NCBI RefSeq assembly: GCF_029581195.1
Contig: NZ_CP120737.1
Coordinates: 310,001 to 374,000 of the forward strand
DNA: 64,000 nt
Reading direction: 5' to 3'
Source: Solwaraspora sp. WMMD791
Lineage (GTDB): Bacteria > Actinomycetota > Actinomycetes > Mycobacteriales > Micromonosporaceae
Shown: piece after piece, positions 16,703 to 27,600 of the stretch
Numbering within the stretch: position 1 is the stretch's first letter
Layout: each line of letters opens with the position of its first letter
Program-made: the position numbers and the translations under genes
Notes under the pieces: generated by a model
Told to the model about the DNA's origin: nothing
Seen by the model: only the letters and a program-made list of their open reading frames with translations
The model's database searches: none

Positions 16703-17520
16703 GTGACCGGTGCCAGTCCGGCCGCCACCGCGACCGCGTCCAACTCGGCGCGCAGCTGGGCCGCCGGCGGATAGTGGCCGTCGCGTTCCAGCAGCACCGC
16801 CGGCGGTCGACGGCGGGCGGACAGGTCGGCGAGCAGCCCCAGCACCTCGGCGGGCACCGCGTCGGTGTGCGTGTCGTGGTAGATCCCGTCGTGGTCGGCG
16901 GCACCGCCGGCCACGTGCAGGTAGGCGATCCGGTCCAGCGGCATCCGCTCCAGCACGGCGAGCGGGTCCTGCCCCCGGTTGCGGGCGTTGGCGTACACGT
17001 TGGCGACGTCGAGCAGCAGCAGCGCGTCGCAGCGGTCGAGGATCTCGGTGACGAAGTCCGGCTCGTCGAACTCGTCGTCGGGCCAGTCGAAGAGCGCGGC
17101 GATCGGTTCGAGGGCCAGCGGCACCGGCAGGTTCGCGCGGGCGCGGGCCACGTTCGCCACCACCGCGTCGACGGCGGCCCGGGTCCGTGGCAACGGCAGC
17201 AGATGACCGGCCTCGACGCCGCCGGCCCGCACGAACGCGATGTGCTCGCTGACCAGCGGGGCGTCCAGCAGCTGCGCGACCCGGGCCAGTCGGGTGACCC
17301 GGGTCGCCTCGACCGGCTCGGCACCACCGAGGGAGAGCCGTACGCCGTGCGGGACGACGGCCACGCCGCGTGCGCGCAGCGCGGCCAGCTGCGGGTCGAT
17401 CGGCCGGTCCGGGTCGACCGACTCGGCGATCACCTCGGTGAACCGCAGTCCGGGCAGCGCCGCCACGACTCCGGCGATCTCCGTACGCCAGCCGATGCCG
17501 ACGCCGTACGGTCCGGTCAT
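16699..17520 (-). CDS. DUF692 multinuclear non-heme iron oxidative enzyme (MNIO)
   Basis: 273 residues forming a TIM-barrel of the MbnB/TglH (DUF692) family. Conserved metal-ligand and active-site motifs are present in order: GVGIGWR (6-12), VVPHGVRLSLGG (H58), LVSEHIAF (E92, H93), LALEPIA (E138), LLLLDVANVYANARN (D171, N174), YLHVAGG (H202), YHDTHTDAVP (H215, D216, H218) and LLERDGHYP (E245). Characterised relatives use two or three iron ions to oxidise cysteines or nearby residues of ribosomally made peptides. I start at ATG 17520, which overlaps the stop of the upstream gene (ATGA), instead of an earlier in-frame codon inside that gene. The likely substrate is the Gly/Cys tail encoded immediately upstream. 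Confidence 0.92.
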   Translation of the reverse strand: MTGPYGVGIGWRTEIAGVVAALPGLRFTEVIAESVDPDRPIDPQLAALRARGVAVVPHGVRLSLGGAEPVEATRVTRLARVAQLLDAPLVSEHIAFVRAGGVEAGHLLPLPRTRAAVDAVVANVARARANLPVPLALEPIAALFDWPDDEFDEPDFVTEILDRCDALLLLDVANVYANARNRGQDPLAVLERMPLDRIAYLHVAGGAADHDGIYHDTHTDAVPAEVLGLLADLSARRRPPAVLLERDGHYPPAAQLRAELDAVAVAAGLAPVT

Positions 17521-18401
17521 CCGCCGCACCCGCCGCAGCCGCCACCGCACCCGCCGCCGCCGTCACCCCCACCACCGTCGCCACCGCCGCCGCCGTCGCC
17601 CCCACCGGAGTTGGTGGCGTTGCGCTGGATCTCGGCGGTCTGCGCGAAGTCCGGATCCATCGTCCACAGCGCTACCGCCCCAAACAGTGCGACCCCCATC
17701 GCGGCATCGGCCGCGCCATAGGTGGCGTACGAAGGCCGGTTGCTGGGCGCGAGGTGCCGGTGCCGGCGGGCCAACTCCGCCAGGGCCCGCCGGCCGGCGG
17801 CGGTGACCGCGGGGACCTTGATGGTCAGGAAGAGTCCGATCGGGACGGTCAGGGCCAACAGCAGCATCAGGTAGCCGATCGGGCGGCCGGTCGACATTCC
17901 GGCGATCAGCCGCAGTACGCCGACGCCCGCCAGCACCAGCATCGCGGCGCCCAGCCAGCGGGCGGTGGCGCGGCGGGCCGGCGGGACCAGCAGGTCACGG
18001 TCGGCCAGCCGGCCGTACAGGCGGTCCAGGCTCTGCCGTACCCAGACGTTGTCCGACAGGTCACGGACCCGGCGCTGCTCGTGGGCGCAGCGGTGGACGG
18101 TCGCGGTGAGATCGTCGGCGCCGGCCGGGAGCGGTCCGGGCGCGCTCAGCCTGCCACCGGGGGCGACGTCGATCGCCCCGGCGCTGCGTAGGGCGCCGAG
18201 GGCGGACTGCACGGCACGCTGGGCACCGCCGGTGAGGTAGGCGACCTCGGTGCCGGTGAGCTCACCTGACCGGGTCTGCTCCCGGCCGGCCAGCGCCAGC
18301 AGCCGGTAGGCCACGTTGACCAGCAGCAGAATCGCCGCCGTGAATCCGAACAAGGCCAGGAAGGTGGGGCCGGGGATGCCCCAGGTGTCGCCGGACGTCA
18401 T
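17517..18401 (-). CDS. TIGR04222-like membrane protein with Gly/Cys-rich C-terminal tail (likely MNIO substrate)
   Basis: 294 residues. One membrane helix near the N-terminus (about 12-38), a soluble domain (40-145), then three more helices (149-169, 174-194, 233-247). After the last helix the chain becomes low complexity: NATNSGGGDGGGGGD and on to GGCGGGCGGCGG at the very end, with Cys at 285, 289 and 292. The sequence matches my memory of TIGR04222, a domain whose members end in GGCGG-type tails and lie beside DUF692 genes. ATG 18401 has GGAGG five bases upstream; an earlier in-frame codon lacks this. The stop overlaps the DUF692 start. The tail is an obvious candidate for oxidative modification and metal or redox chemistry. 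Confidence 0.88.
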   Translation of the reverse strand: MTSGDTWGIPGPTFLALFGFTAAILLLVNVAYRLLALAGREQTRSGELTGTEVAYLTGGAQRAVQSALGALRSAGAIDVAPGGRLSAPGPLPAGADDLTATVHRCAHEQRRVRDLSDNVWVRQSLDRLYGRLADRDLLVPPARRATARWLGAAMLVLAGVGVLRLIAGMSTGRPIGYLMLLLALTVPIGLFLTIKVPAVTAAGRRALAELARRHRHLAPSNRPSYATYGAADAAMGVALFGAVALWTMDPDFAQTAEIQRNATNSGGGDGGGGGDGGGGDGGGGCGGGCGGCGG

Positions 18402-18413
18402 TACGCCTCCGAG

Positions 18414-18484
18414 GTGTGCGACAGTTCGTCTCCACACGGCGTGATCGGGGTCGTACCGCGCCGTGTGGCCTCAGTGTGCGACAG
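18414..18484. promoter_or_regulatory. Direct and inverted repeats upstream of the DUF692 operon
   Basis: GTGTGCGACAG occurs twice in the same orientation, at 18414-18424 and 18474-18484 (60 bases apart). Between them CCACACGGCG (18432-18441) pairs with CGCCGTGTGG (18459-18468). The copy nearest the gene touches the ribosome-binding site of the TIGR04222-like gene. This could be an operator array, or the hairpin could end the upstream tetR transcript. Confidence 0.45.
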
Positions 18485-18507
18485 CCGCGCCAGTCGGCCG
18501 CGACGAC

Positions 18508-19086
18508 TCAGCGCCGGGGGCGGCGTACCGCCTCTTCGACCAGGTCGAGCACGGCACCCAGGTCACCGGCCGGTCGGCCCATCGCCAGGTGCAGCACCAG
18601 CCCGTCGTAGGCCAGCTCCAGGAACCGGGCCAGCACGTCGATCGGTACGTCGTCGCGCAGCACCCCGGCGTCGCGTTGCCGCCGCAGCCGGTCCCGGGTG
18701 GCCTCGGCGATCGCCGCCGACCGGGCCGTCCACCGGCGGGCGAAGTCGGGGTCGGTACGCAGCCGTCGGGACACTTCGAGCTGGCTGCCCAGCCAGCCGG
18801 CGGTGTCCGGCGCGGCGGAGCGGTGCAGCAGATCCCGCATGACCTGGACGAGGCCGTTGCGGGCCACCGTCTCGACCATGGCGGCCGCGTCGTCCTCGGC
18901 TACGGCGAGGAACAGGGAGTCCTTGTCCCGGAAGTGGTGGAAGATGGCTCCCCGGGACAGGCCGGTCGCCTCCTCCAGCCGCCGTACGGTGGCGCCCTCG
19001 TACCCGTGCCGGGCGAAGCAGACCCGCGCCGCGGCGAGGATCTCCTGGCGACGGGCATCGAGTTGGACCTGGCTCACCCGGGGCAT
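18508..19086 (-). CDS. acnR: TetR-family repressor, AcnR-like
   Basis: 192 residues. The N-terminal HTH reads RRQEILAAARVCFARHGYEG then TVRRLEEATGLSRGAIFHHF and RDKDSLFLAVAEDDAAAM. This is close to corynebacterial AcnR as I remember it, including the RRLEEATGxSRGAIFHHF helix and the NGLVQVMRDLL segment. AcnR represses the aconitase gene and senses citrate. acnA lies 1.2 kb away on the same strand, with a HAD gene and a DUF2630 gene between. The motif ACGTACGG occurs both in this gene's upstream region and upstream of acnA. The regulatory role is inferred; the family call is firm. Confidence 0.82.
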   Translation of the reverse strand: MPRVSQVQLDARRQEILAAARVCFARHGYEGATVRRLEEATGLSRGAIFHHFRDKDSLFLAVAEDDAAAMVETVARNGLVQVMRDLLHRSAAPDTAGWLGSQLEVSRRLRTDPDFARRWTARSAAIAEATRDRLRRQRDAGVLRDDVPIDVLARFLELAYDGLVLHLAMGRPAGDLGAVLDLVEEAVRRPRR

Positions 19087-19122
19087 GATGTGATCGTGTC
19101 AGGTGGGCCGACCTGGTGCAAT

Positions 19123-19156
19123 CCGTACGTACGGCTTGTTAAGTCTACGGTTTAAC
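19123..19156. promoter_or_regulatory. Palindromes between acnR-like gene and HAD gene
   Basis: A perfect 12-bp palindrome CCGTACGTACGG (19123-19134) is followed by GTTAA (19138-19142) and its complement TTAAC (19152-19156). The region is shared by two divergent genes. The first palindrome is a good candidate autoregulatory operator for the TetR protein. Confidence 0.5.
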
Positions 19157-19202
19157 ACAGCGGGACTGTTCCGCGATACGTGCTGTCGCGTAAGGTGCGC
19201 CC

Positions 19203-19847
19203 GTGCCACTCCTGCTCCTGGATCTGGACAACACCCTGCTCGACCGGGCAGGGGCGTTCCGCGTGTGGGGTCAGGAGTTCCTGAACTCGATCGGCGCCCC
19301 GTACGACGACATCGACTGGCTGATATCCGTCGACGCCGACGGGTTGACCGACCGCTGGGACCTCGCCGACGCCATCCGTGACCGGTACCAGCTGCGGGTC
19401 TCGGTGGTCGACCTGGTGGAGGAACTGCACGACGGGGTGGTCGCGCACAGCCGGCTCGATCCGTTGGTCGCCTGCTCGCTGCGGATCGCCAAGGACGCCG
19501 GGTGGGTACCGGTCGTGGTCACCAACGGTGCGGTCCGCCAGCAGGAGGCGAAGATCCGCCGGACCGGGCTGGACCGTTACGTGGCGGACTGGGTGATCTC
19601 CGAGGCGGCCGGGGTCAGCAAACCCAACCCGAGGATCTTCGCGCTGGCCGCACAGAGCGTCCGGATGCGGCTGCGCGGGGCCTGGATGGTCGGCGACAGC
19701 CCGGAGGCCGACATCGGTGGTGCCGCGGCCACCGGGCTGCCCAGCGTCTGGCTGCACCGGGGCCGCAGCTGGCTCGACGACCGGTACGCGCCGACGCGTC
19801 AGGCGTCCGGCGTCATCCCGGCGGTCGCCGCCGTGCTCGCCGGCTGA
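19203..19847 (+). CDS. HAD-superfamily hydrolase
   Basis: 214 residues, HAD subfamily IA. Motif I LLLDLDNTLLDR (Asp nucleophile and acid), motif II VVVTNGA, motif III Lys in AAGVSKPNPRIF, motif IV WMVGDSPEADIGGA. A helical cap lies between motifs I and II. It should dephosphorylate a small metabolite such as a sugar phosphate or nucleotide; substrate cannot be told. GTG 19203 has TAAGGTG a few bases upstream. It is divergent from the acnR-like gene and its stop codon lies in the first unit of a tandem repeat. Confidence 0.9.
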   Translation: MPLLLLDLDNTLLDRAGAFRVWGQEFLNSIGAPYDDIDWLISVDADGLTDRWDLADAIRDRYQLRVSVVDLVEELHDGVVAHSRLDPLVACSLRIAKDAGWVPVVVTNGAVRQQEAKIRRTGLDRYVADWVISEAAGVSKPNPRIFALAAQSVRMRLRGAWMVGDSPEADIGGAAATGLPSVWLHRGRSWLDDRYAPTRQASGVIPAVAAVLAG

Positions 19848-19950
19848 GCCCGACCGGCGCTTCGGCTGAGCCCGGCCGGCGCTTGTGCTGAGCCCGGCCG
19901 GCGCTTGTGCTGAGCCCGGCCGGCGCTTGTGGCTGAGCCCGGCCGGCCGC
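19843..19950. repeat. 22-bp tandem repeat, five copies
   Basis: Units beginning GCTGAGCCCGGCCGGCGCTT start at 19843, 19865, 19887, 19909 and 19932 (spacing 22, 22, 22, 23); the last is shortened. The first unit supplies the stop codon TGA (19845-19847) of the HAD gene. Each unit has the self-complementary CCGGCCGG or a variant, so the array can fold and may help terminate transcription before the convergent DUF2630 gene. Confidence 0.85.
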
Positions 19951-19974
19951 ATCGGAGGCGGCCGACCGCTGCGG

Positions 19975-20220
19975 TCACTGTAGGTAGCTCTCCACCTCGC
20001 CGGTCGGGCGGGGCTGGACCGCATCCGGGTCACCCCCGGACTCGCGGGCGGCCCTACGCCGCCGCAACAGGTCCCAGCACTGGTCGAGCGCCTCCTCCAG
20101 CGCGCCCAACCGGGCGTGCTCCTCGTCGGCGGACAGCTGCCCGGCGGTGTACCGGGTACGCAGTTCGTGCTCCTCGTCGACCAGTTGGCGGATGCGGGCC
20201 AGCAGCGTCCTGTCGTCCAT
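19975..20220 (-). CDS. DUF2630 family protein
   Basis: 81 residues, mostly alpha-helical and charged: MDDRTLLARIRQLVDEEHEL, then LGALEEALDQCWDLLRRRRA and a tail RPTGEVESYLQ. The QCWDLLRRRRA segment and VExYLQ ending are hallmarks of DUF2630, a small actinobacterial family with no known function. ATG 20220 matches the family start; the in-frame sequence before it overlaps the end of a terminator stem region. It lies downstream of acnA but after a strong hairpin, so it probably has its own promoter or depends on read-through. Confidence 0.9.
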   Translation of the reverse strand: MDDRTLLARIRQLVDEEHELRTRYTAGQLSADEEHARLGALEEALDQCWDLLRRRRAARESGGDPDAVQPRPTGEVESYLQ

Positions 20221-20241
20221 GCCCCGAGCTTGGCACACCAC

Positions 20242-20283
20242 GACGGTGGGCGGTGACCGGAACCCCGGTCACCGCCCACCGTC
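20242..20283 (-). terminator. Terminator after acnA
   Basis: A perfect 19-bp stem (20242-20260 with 20265-20283) and AACC loop lies 14 bases beyond the acnA stop and ahead of the DUF2630 start, both on the minus strand. Confidence 0.75.
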
Positions 20284-20297
20284 ACCGCGTCGTCAGC

Positions 20298-23093
<2,796 letters not shown>

Positions 23094-23165
23094 GTCGGAC
23101 TCCTTACCGCTGGTCCCTGGTCGTCCTGGCAGTCTTTCGTACGGATTACCGCGTCGTTCGGGTGA

Positions 23166-23211
23166 GGTAACACTTACCCCGACTGCGGATCGCAATAAAA
23201 CCGTACGTCCG
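23166..23211 (-). promoter_or_regulatory. Candidate regulatory region of acnA
   Basis: On the minus strand ACGTACGG, about 115 bases before the acnA start, is also found in the palindrome upstream of the acnR-like gene (19123-19134). Nearer the gene, GGTAACACTTACC (23166-23178) is an inverted repeat of five bases around a three-base centre. Both are candidate operators; neither is proven. Confidence 0.4.
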
Positions 23212-23293
23212 TCTTGCTACTGGCGCAACCCCGGCCCCCGGCCGGCCGCCGGGGAGGGTTTGCCGCAGGAGGCGGGTGGGCAGATGAGGTCGG

Positions 23294-23683
23294 GTGGACA
23301 CCTCGACCGACCTGGACGCGCTGACCGACTTCTTCGACCGGTACGGGGCGGCCGTGACCGCTGGCGACATTCCTGAGTTGGCCGCCTGCTTCGCGTCGCC
23401 GGCGATGGTGGTCGCCGACACCTACAGCTTCTCCTTCTCGTCCCCGGCCGCGGTCGCGTTGTCGTTCGTCGGCGCGGCCGCCGACTACCAGGTGCGCCGG
23501 ATCGTCGCCGCGCATACCCGCTTCCATGACGTTCGGCAGGTCAGCGCTGCCCTGGTGGCCGTCGAGGCCGAGTGGGAGTACCTCGACGCCGAAGGCCGGT
23601 CCGTGCCGGGTCGGCGATTCCACTACCTGTTGCGGGTCGGTCGCGATGGGGTGTGTATCTGTACTGTTACCCCACTCGACTAA
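23294..23683 (+). CDS. NTF2/SnoaL-like fold protein
   Basis: 129 residues. The order helix (LDALTDFFDRYGAAVTAGDI), ELAACFASPAMVVADTYSF, then a curved sheet (HTRFHDVRQVSAALVAVEAE, WEYLDAEGRSVPGRRFHYLL) fits the NTF2-like cone fold, as in SnoaL-type or ketosteroid-isomerase-related proteins. No catalytic pair can be named, so it may bind a small molecule or be an orphan. It begins at GTG 23294 with AGATGAGG upstream, divergent from acnA across 200 bases. Confidence 0.75.
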   Translation: MDTSTDLDALTDFFDRYGAAVTAGDIPELAACFASPAMVVADTYSFSFSSPAAVALSFVGAAADYQVRRIVAAHTRFHDVRQVSAALVAVEAEWEYLDAEGRSVPGRRFHYLLRVGRDGVCICTVTPLD

Positions 23684-23764
23684 CTAATGAGTAACTAGCC
23701 CTTTTGCGTGCCGGGTCAGGATCGCTACTCTTCCGCGGGACGCTGTCGCGCTAAGGGGGTCAAC

Positions 23765-24520
23765 GTGGACGGCAAGCACGCTTCTCGAGTCGTGTGGACG
23801 CCGTCGAACGTGATCGCAATGGCACCGTGGGTAGTTGTCCTGAGTGGACTGGCTGTCATGACGGTCATCTTCCTCGTGGCCGCCGGGTGCGTACCGATGC
23901 AGACGCGGGCGATCGGGGAGGCGCCGCCGCCGGTGAACGATCGACCGGCCCCCGAACCTGAACCCAGAGTGCCCGCCTCGCCGCCTGCGGTGAACACCGG
24001 TGGCCAGTTGGTCGCCGTCGCGCCACCGCCGTCCGGCGAGGCGATCCTCGCCCCCGCGCCGCCGTCGTCGACACCCCCCGCACCGCCCACACCGGACATG
24101 ATGCCGTCGCCCACCGGTCCGGCCCTGGCCACCGTCCTGCCACCCGGCGTCACCGCGCCGGCGCGGACCACCCCGCCGGCGCCGCCGGCCAATCCCGACG
24201 TGATCGGCCAGTACCGGGTGCTGCAGCAGTTCGGCGACGCCTTCATTGCCGAGGTGCTGGTGGTGAACACCTCGCGGCGGGATCGTGACTGGACGGTCAC
24301 GCTGAGGTTCCCGGACAACGTCGGCCGGCTGTACGCCGCCTGGGTCGAGGGTGCGCCGCAGGCGACGCTACGCCAGTCCGGCCGTGACTACGTCTTCACC
24401 AGTTCGGTCCCGGTCGCGGCCCGCTCGTCGGTGCCGCTGCGGTTCCACTTCCAGCGCCACGGCGGTGGTGCCACCCCGCAGCGGTGCGCCGCCAACGGCG
24501 CACCGTGCCAACTGCGCTGA
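23765..24520 (+). CDS. Membrane-anchored protein with CBM2-like domain
   Basis: 251 residues. A short basic start, one membrane helix (about 22-43, VVVLSGLAVMTVIFLVAAGC), a long Pro-rich linker (48-140, APPPVNDRPAPEPEP and similar) and a C-terminal beta-sandwich (IGQYRVLQQFGDAFIAEVLV, DRDWTVTLRFP, LRFHFQRHGGG) that resembles CBM2 cellulose-binding or similar bacterial adhesion modules. Two Cys in QRCAANGAPC could be bonded; the usual N-terminal Cys of CBM2 is absent. GTG 23765 follows AAGGGGG. It lies directly ahead of the giant amylase/pullulanase and may hold polysaccharide at the cell surface (inference). Confidence 0.65.
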   Translation: MDGKHASRVVWTPSNVIAMAPWVVVLSGLAVMTVIFLVAAGCVPMQTRAIGEAPPPVNDRPAPEPEPRVPASPPAVNTGGQLVAVAPPPSGEAILAPAPPSSTPPAPPTPDMMPSPTGPALATVLPPGVTAPARTTPPAPPANPDVIGQYRVLQQFGDAFIAEVLVVNTSRRDRDWTVTLRFPDNVGRLYAAWVEGAPQATLRQSGRDYVFTSSVPVAARSSVPLRFHFQRHGGGATPQRCAANGAPCQLR

Positions 24521-24601
24521 TCCGTCAACGGCGCACCCCACCGCACCCCGCTGCATCCCACGCACCGCACCGCACCCCACCTGTGCCTGCCCCACCATCA
24601 G

Positions 24602-24632
24602 CTTGCAAGATATTGCAGAATCTTGCAGCAAG
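24602..24632 (+). promoter_or_regulatory. Probable MalR/AmlR-type operator upstream of the amylopullulanase
   Basis: TTGCA occurs three times at exact ten-base spacing (24603, 24613, 24623), with CTTGCAAG at the start and CTTGCAGCAAG at the end. Streptomyces alpha-amylase and maltose promoters carry comparable TTGCA/CTTGCAG repeats bound by the LacI-family repressor MalR. The site is 38-68 bases before the start codon. Confidence 0.6.
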
Positions 24633-24669
24633 AGCTAGCGTGCGCTCATCATCAACCGGAAGGCTGTCG

Positions 24670-27600
24670 ATGGAAGCCGCACCCTGTCGTCCACGTGCGT
24701 CCCGCCTGACGCCGTACGCCCTCGCCGCCGTACTTGCCGGAACCCTGCTCGGCGTACCGTCGCCTGCCACTGCCACTGCCACTGCCACTGCCACCGCCGG
24801 CCAGGCCGTTCCGCCGGCGGTCGGCGCACCACAGTGGAGCGCCGAACCGTCGGCGGCGACCCTCGCCGCAGCCCCCGGCGACCGGGGCCGAGCCGAACAG
24901 TTCTACTTCCTGCTGCCCGACCGGTTCGCCAACGGCGATCGGCGCAACGACCGCGGCGGCCTGCGCGGTGACCGGCTCGTCACCGGTCACGACCCCACCG
25001 ACAAGGGTTTCTACCAGGGCGGTGACCTGCAGGGCGTGATCGACAACCTGGACTACATCCAGGGCCTGGGCACCACCGCGATCTGGCTGGCCCCGGTCTT
25101 CGCCAACCGGCCGGTGCAGGGCAGCGGCGACGACGTCTCGGCCGGCTACCACGGCTACTGGATCACCGATTTCACCCGGGTCGACCCGCACTTCGGTAGC
25201 ACCGCAGACCTCAAGCGGCTGGTCGACCTCGCTCACCGGCGCGGCATCAAGATCTACCTGGACGTCATCGTCAACCACACCGCCGACGTCATCTCCTACG
25301 CCGAGGACAACTACACCTACGTCGACAAGGCGACCGAGCCGTACCGGGACGCGCAGGGGCGCCCGTTCGAGGACCGCCACTACGCCGACGGCACCCGTGC
25401 CTTCCCCGACGTCGACACCGACGGGTTCCCGTACACTCCGGTCGTCGACCCCGCCGACGCCCGGGTCAAGGTCCCCGCCTGGCTCAACGACCCGACGATG
25501 TACCACAACCGGGGCGACAGCACCTTCGTCGGTGAGAACAGCGAGTACGGCGACTTCTTCGGCCTCGACGACCTGTGGACCGAACGCCCCGAGGTGGTCC
25601 GCGGCATGACGAAGATCTTCGCCGACTGGATCCGCGACACCGGGGTCGACGGCTACCGGCTGGACACCGTCAAGCACGTCAACCTCGACTTCTGGCCCCA
25701 GTTCAGCCGGGGCATCGACGCCGCCGCCGCCCGCGCCGGCAAACCCGACTTCTTCATGTTCGGCGAGGTCTACTCCGCCGACGCCGAGGTCACTTCGACC
25801 TACGTCCGTCGGGGCGGCCTGCCGGCCACCCTCGACTTCGGTTTCCAGGAGGCGGCCCGCTCGTACGTCGCGGCCGGTGGCTCCGCAGCCGACCTGGCCG
25901 ACCTGTACGCCGACGACCCGCTGTACGCCGCCCGCGACACCGACGCCGGCCGGCTGCCCACCTTCCTCGGCAACCACGACATGGGGCGGATCGGCACCTT
26001 CGTCGCCGACGGCGGCACCGACCCCGCCAGCCACCTCCGTCGCGACCTGCTCGCTCACGAGCTGATGTTCCTCACCCGGGGCCAACCGGTGATCTACTCC
26101 GGAGACGAACAGGGCTTCACCGGCGCCGGCGGCGACAAGGACTCCCGGCAGACCATGTTCGCCTCCCAGGTCGCCGACTACCTCGACGACGATCTGCTCG
26201 GCACCGACCGCACCCACGCCGAGGACCAGTTCGACCGCCGTCACCCGCTCTACCGGGGCATCGCCGCACTCGGCAAGCTGCGCGCCGCCCACCCGGCGCT
26301 GCGCGACGGCATCCAGGTCACCCGGTACGCCGCCGACGGTCCCGGCGTGTTCGCCTTCTCCCGCATCGACCCGGCCGACCGCGTCGAGTACGTCGTCGCC
26401 GTCAACAACGCCACCACCGCCCAGCAGGTCACCGTCGACACCTGGTCACCCGGCACCACCTTCACCAGCGTCCACGGCCGGCACCGGCCGGTGCGCACCG
26501 ACGCCGACGGGCGGATCACGGTCACCGTACCGGCGCTGTCGGCGATCGTGCACCGGGCCGGTGCCCCGATCCCGGCGCCAGCCGGCGCACCGACTGTCTC
26601 GATCGGCGCCCCCGCCGACGGCACCGCCGTCGCCACCCGGGCCGCCGTCACCGCCGAGGTGACCGGCGACCCGCTCGCCGAGGTCACCGTCGCCACCCGG
26701 ATCGGCACCGGCCCGTGGACCCTGCTCGGTCGGGCCCGGCACGCCCCGTACCAGGTGCACCACGACCTCACCGGGTTGGCAGCCGGCACCCGGATCGAGT
26801 ACAAGGCGGTGGTGCGTGACAGCAGACACCGGACCGCCACCGCCAGGGCCACCGCGCTGGTCGGCACCCCGCCGCAGGCCGCCGCCCGGGACTGGCTCGT
26901 CGTGCACTACCAGCGCACCGACGGCGACTACGCCGACTGGGGCCTGTACACCTGGGGCGACATCGACCCGGACTGGCAGACCACCTGGCCGGCCGGCCAC
27001 CCGTTCGTCGGCGAGGACAGCTACGGCCGGTTCGCCTGGGTGAAACTCGCCCCCGGAGCGAAGTCGGTCGGTTTCCTGGTCGTCGACGCCGACGGAACGA
27101 AGGACGTCGACGTCGACCGGACCGTCGACGTTGGTGCCACCGGCGAGGTGTGGGTCAGACAGGGCGACCCCGCGCTCTACCCGACCCGCCGCGACGCCAC
27201 CGGCGAGGCCGACCCGCCGGCCGACGACGGCGTCGCGGTGCTGCACTACCGCCGGGCCGACGGCGACTACACCGGCTGGGGGTTGCACGTCTGGGACGGC
27301 GCCGCCACCCCCACCGACTGGGCCGATCCGCTGCCGCCGGCGTCGCGGGACGACTTCGGCGTCACCTTCCGGGTGCCGCTGGTCGACGGCGCAACCGGGC
27401 TCAGCTACATCGTCCACCGGGGCGACGACAAGGACCTGCCGACCGACCAGCGCCTCGACTTCGCCGCCGTCGGACGTGAGGTGTGGCTGCTCGCCGGCGA
27501 CCCCGACCGGCTGCTGCCGCCGGTCGCGACCATCGGCCGTGACCTGGACCTGACGACACAGCGGGCGCACTGGATCGACCGGTCCACCATCGCCTGGGCC

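Noticed and set aside
19843-19950. CRISPR-like array
   Set aside because: The 22-bp units are directly adjacent with no spacers, and no cas gene is near.
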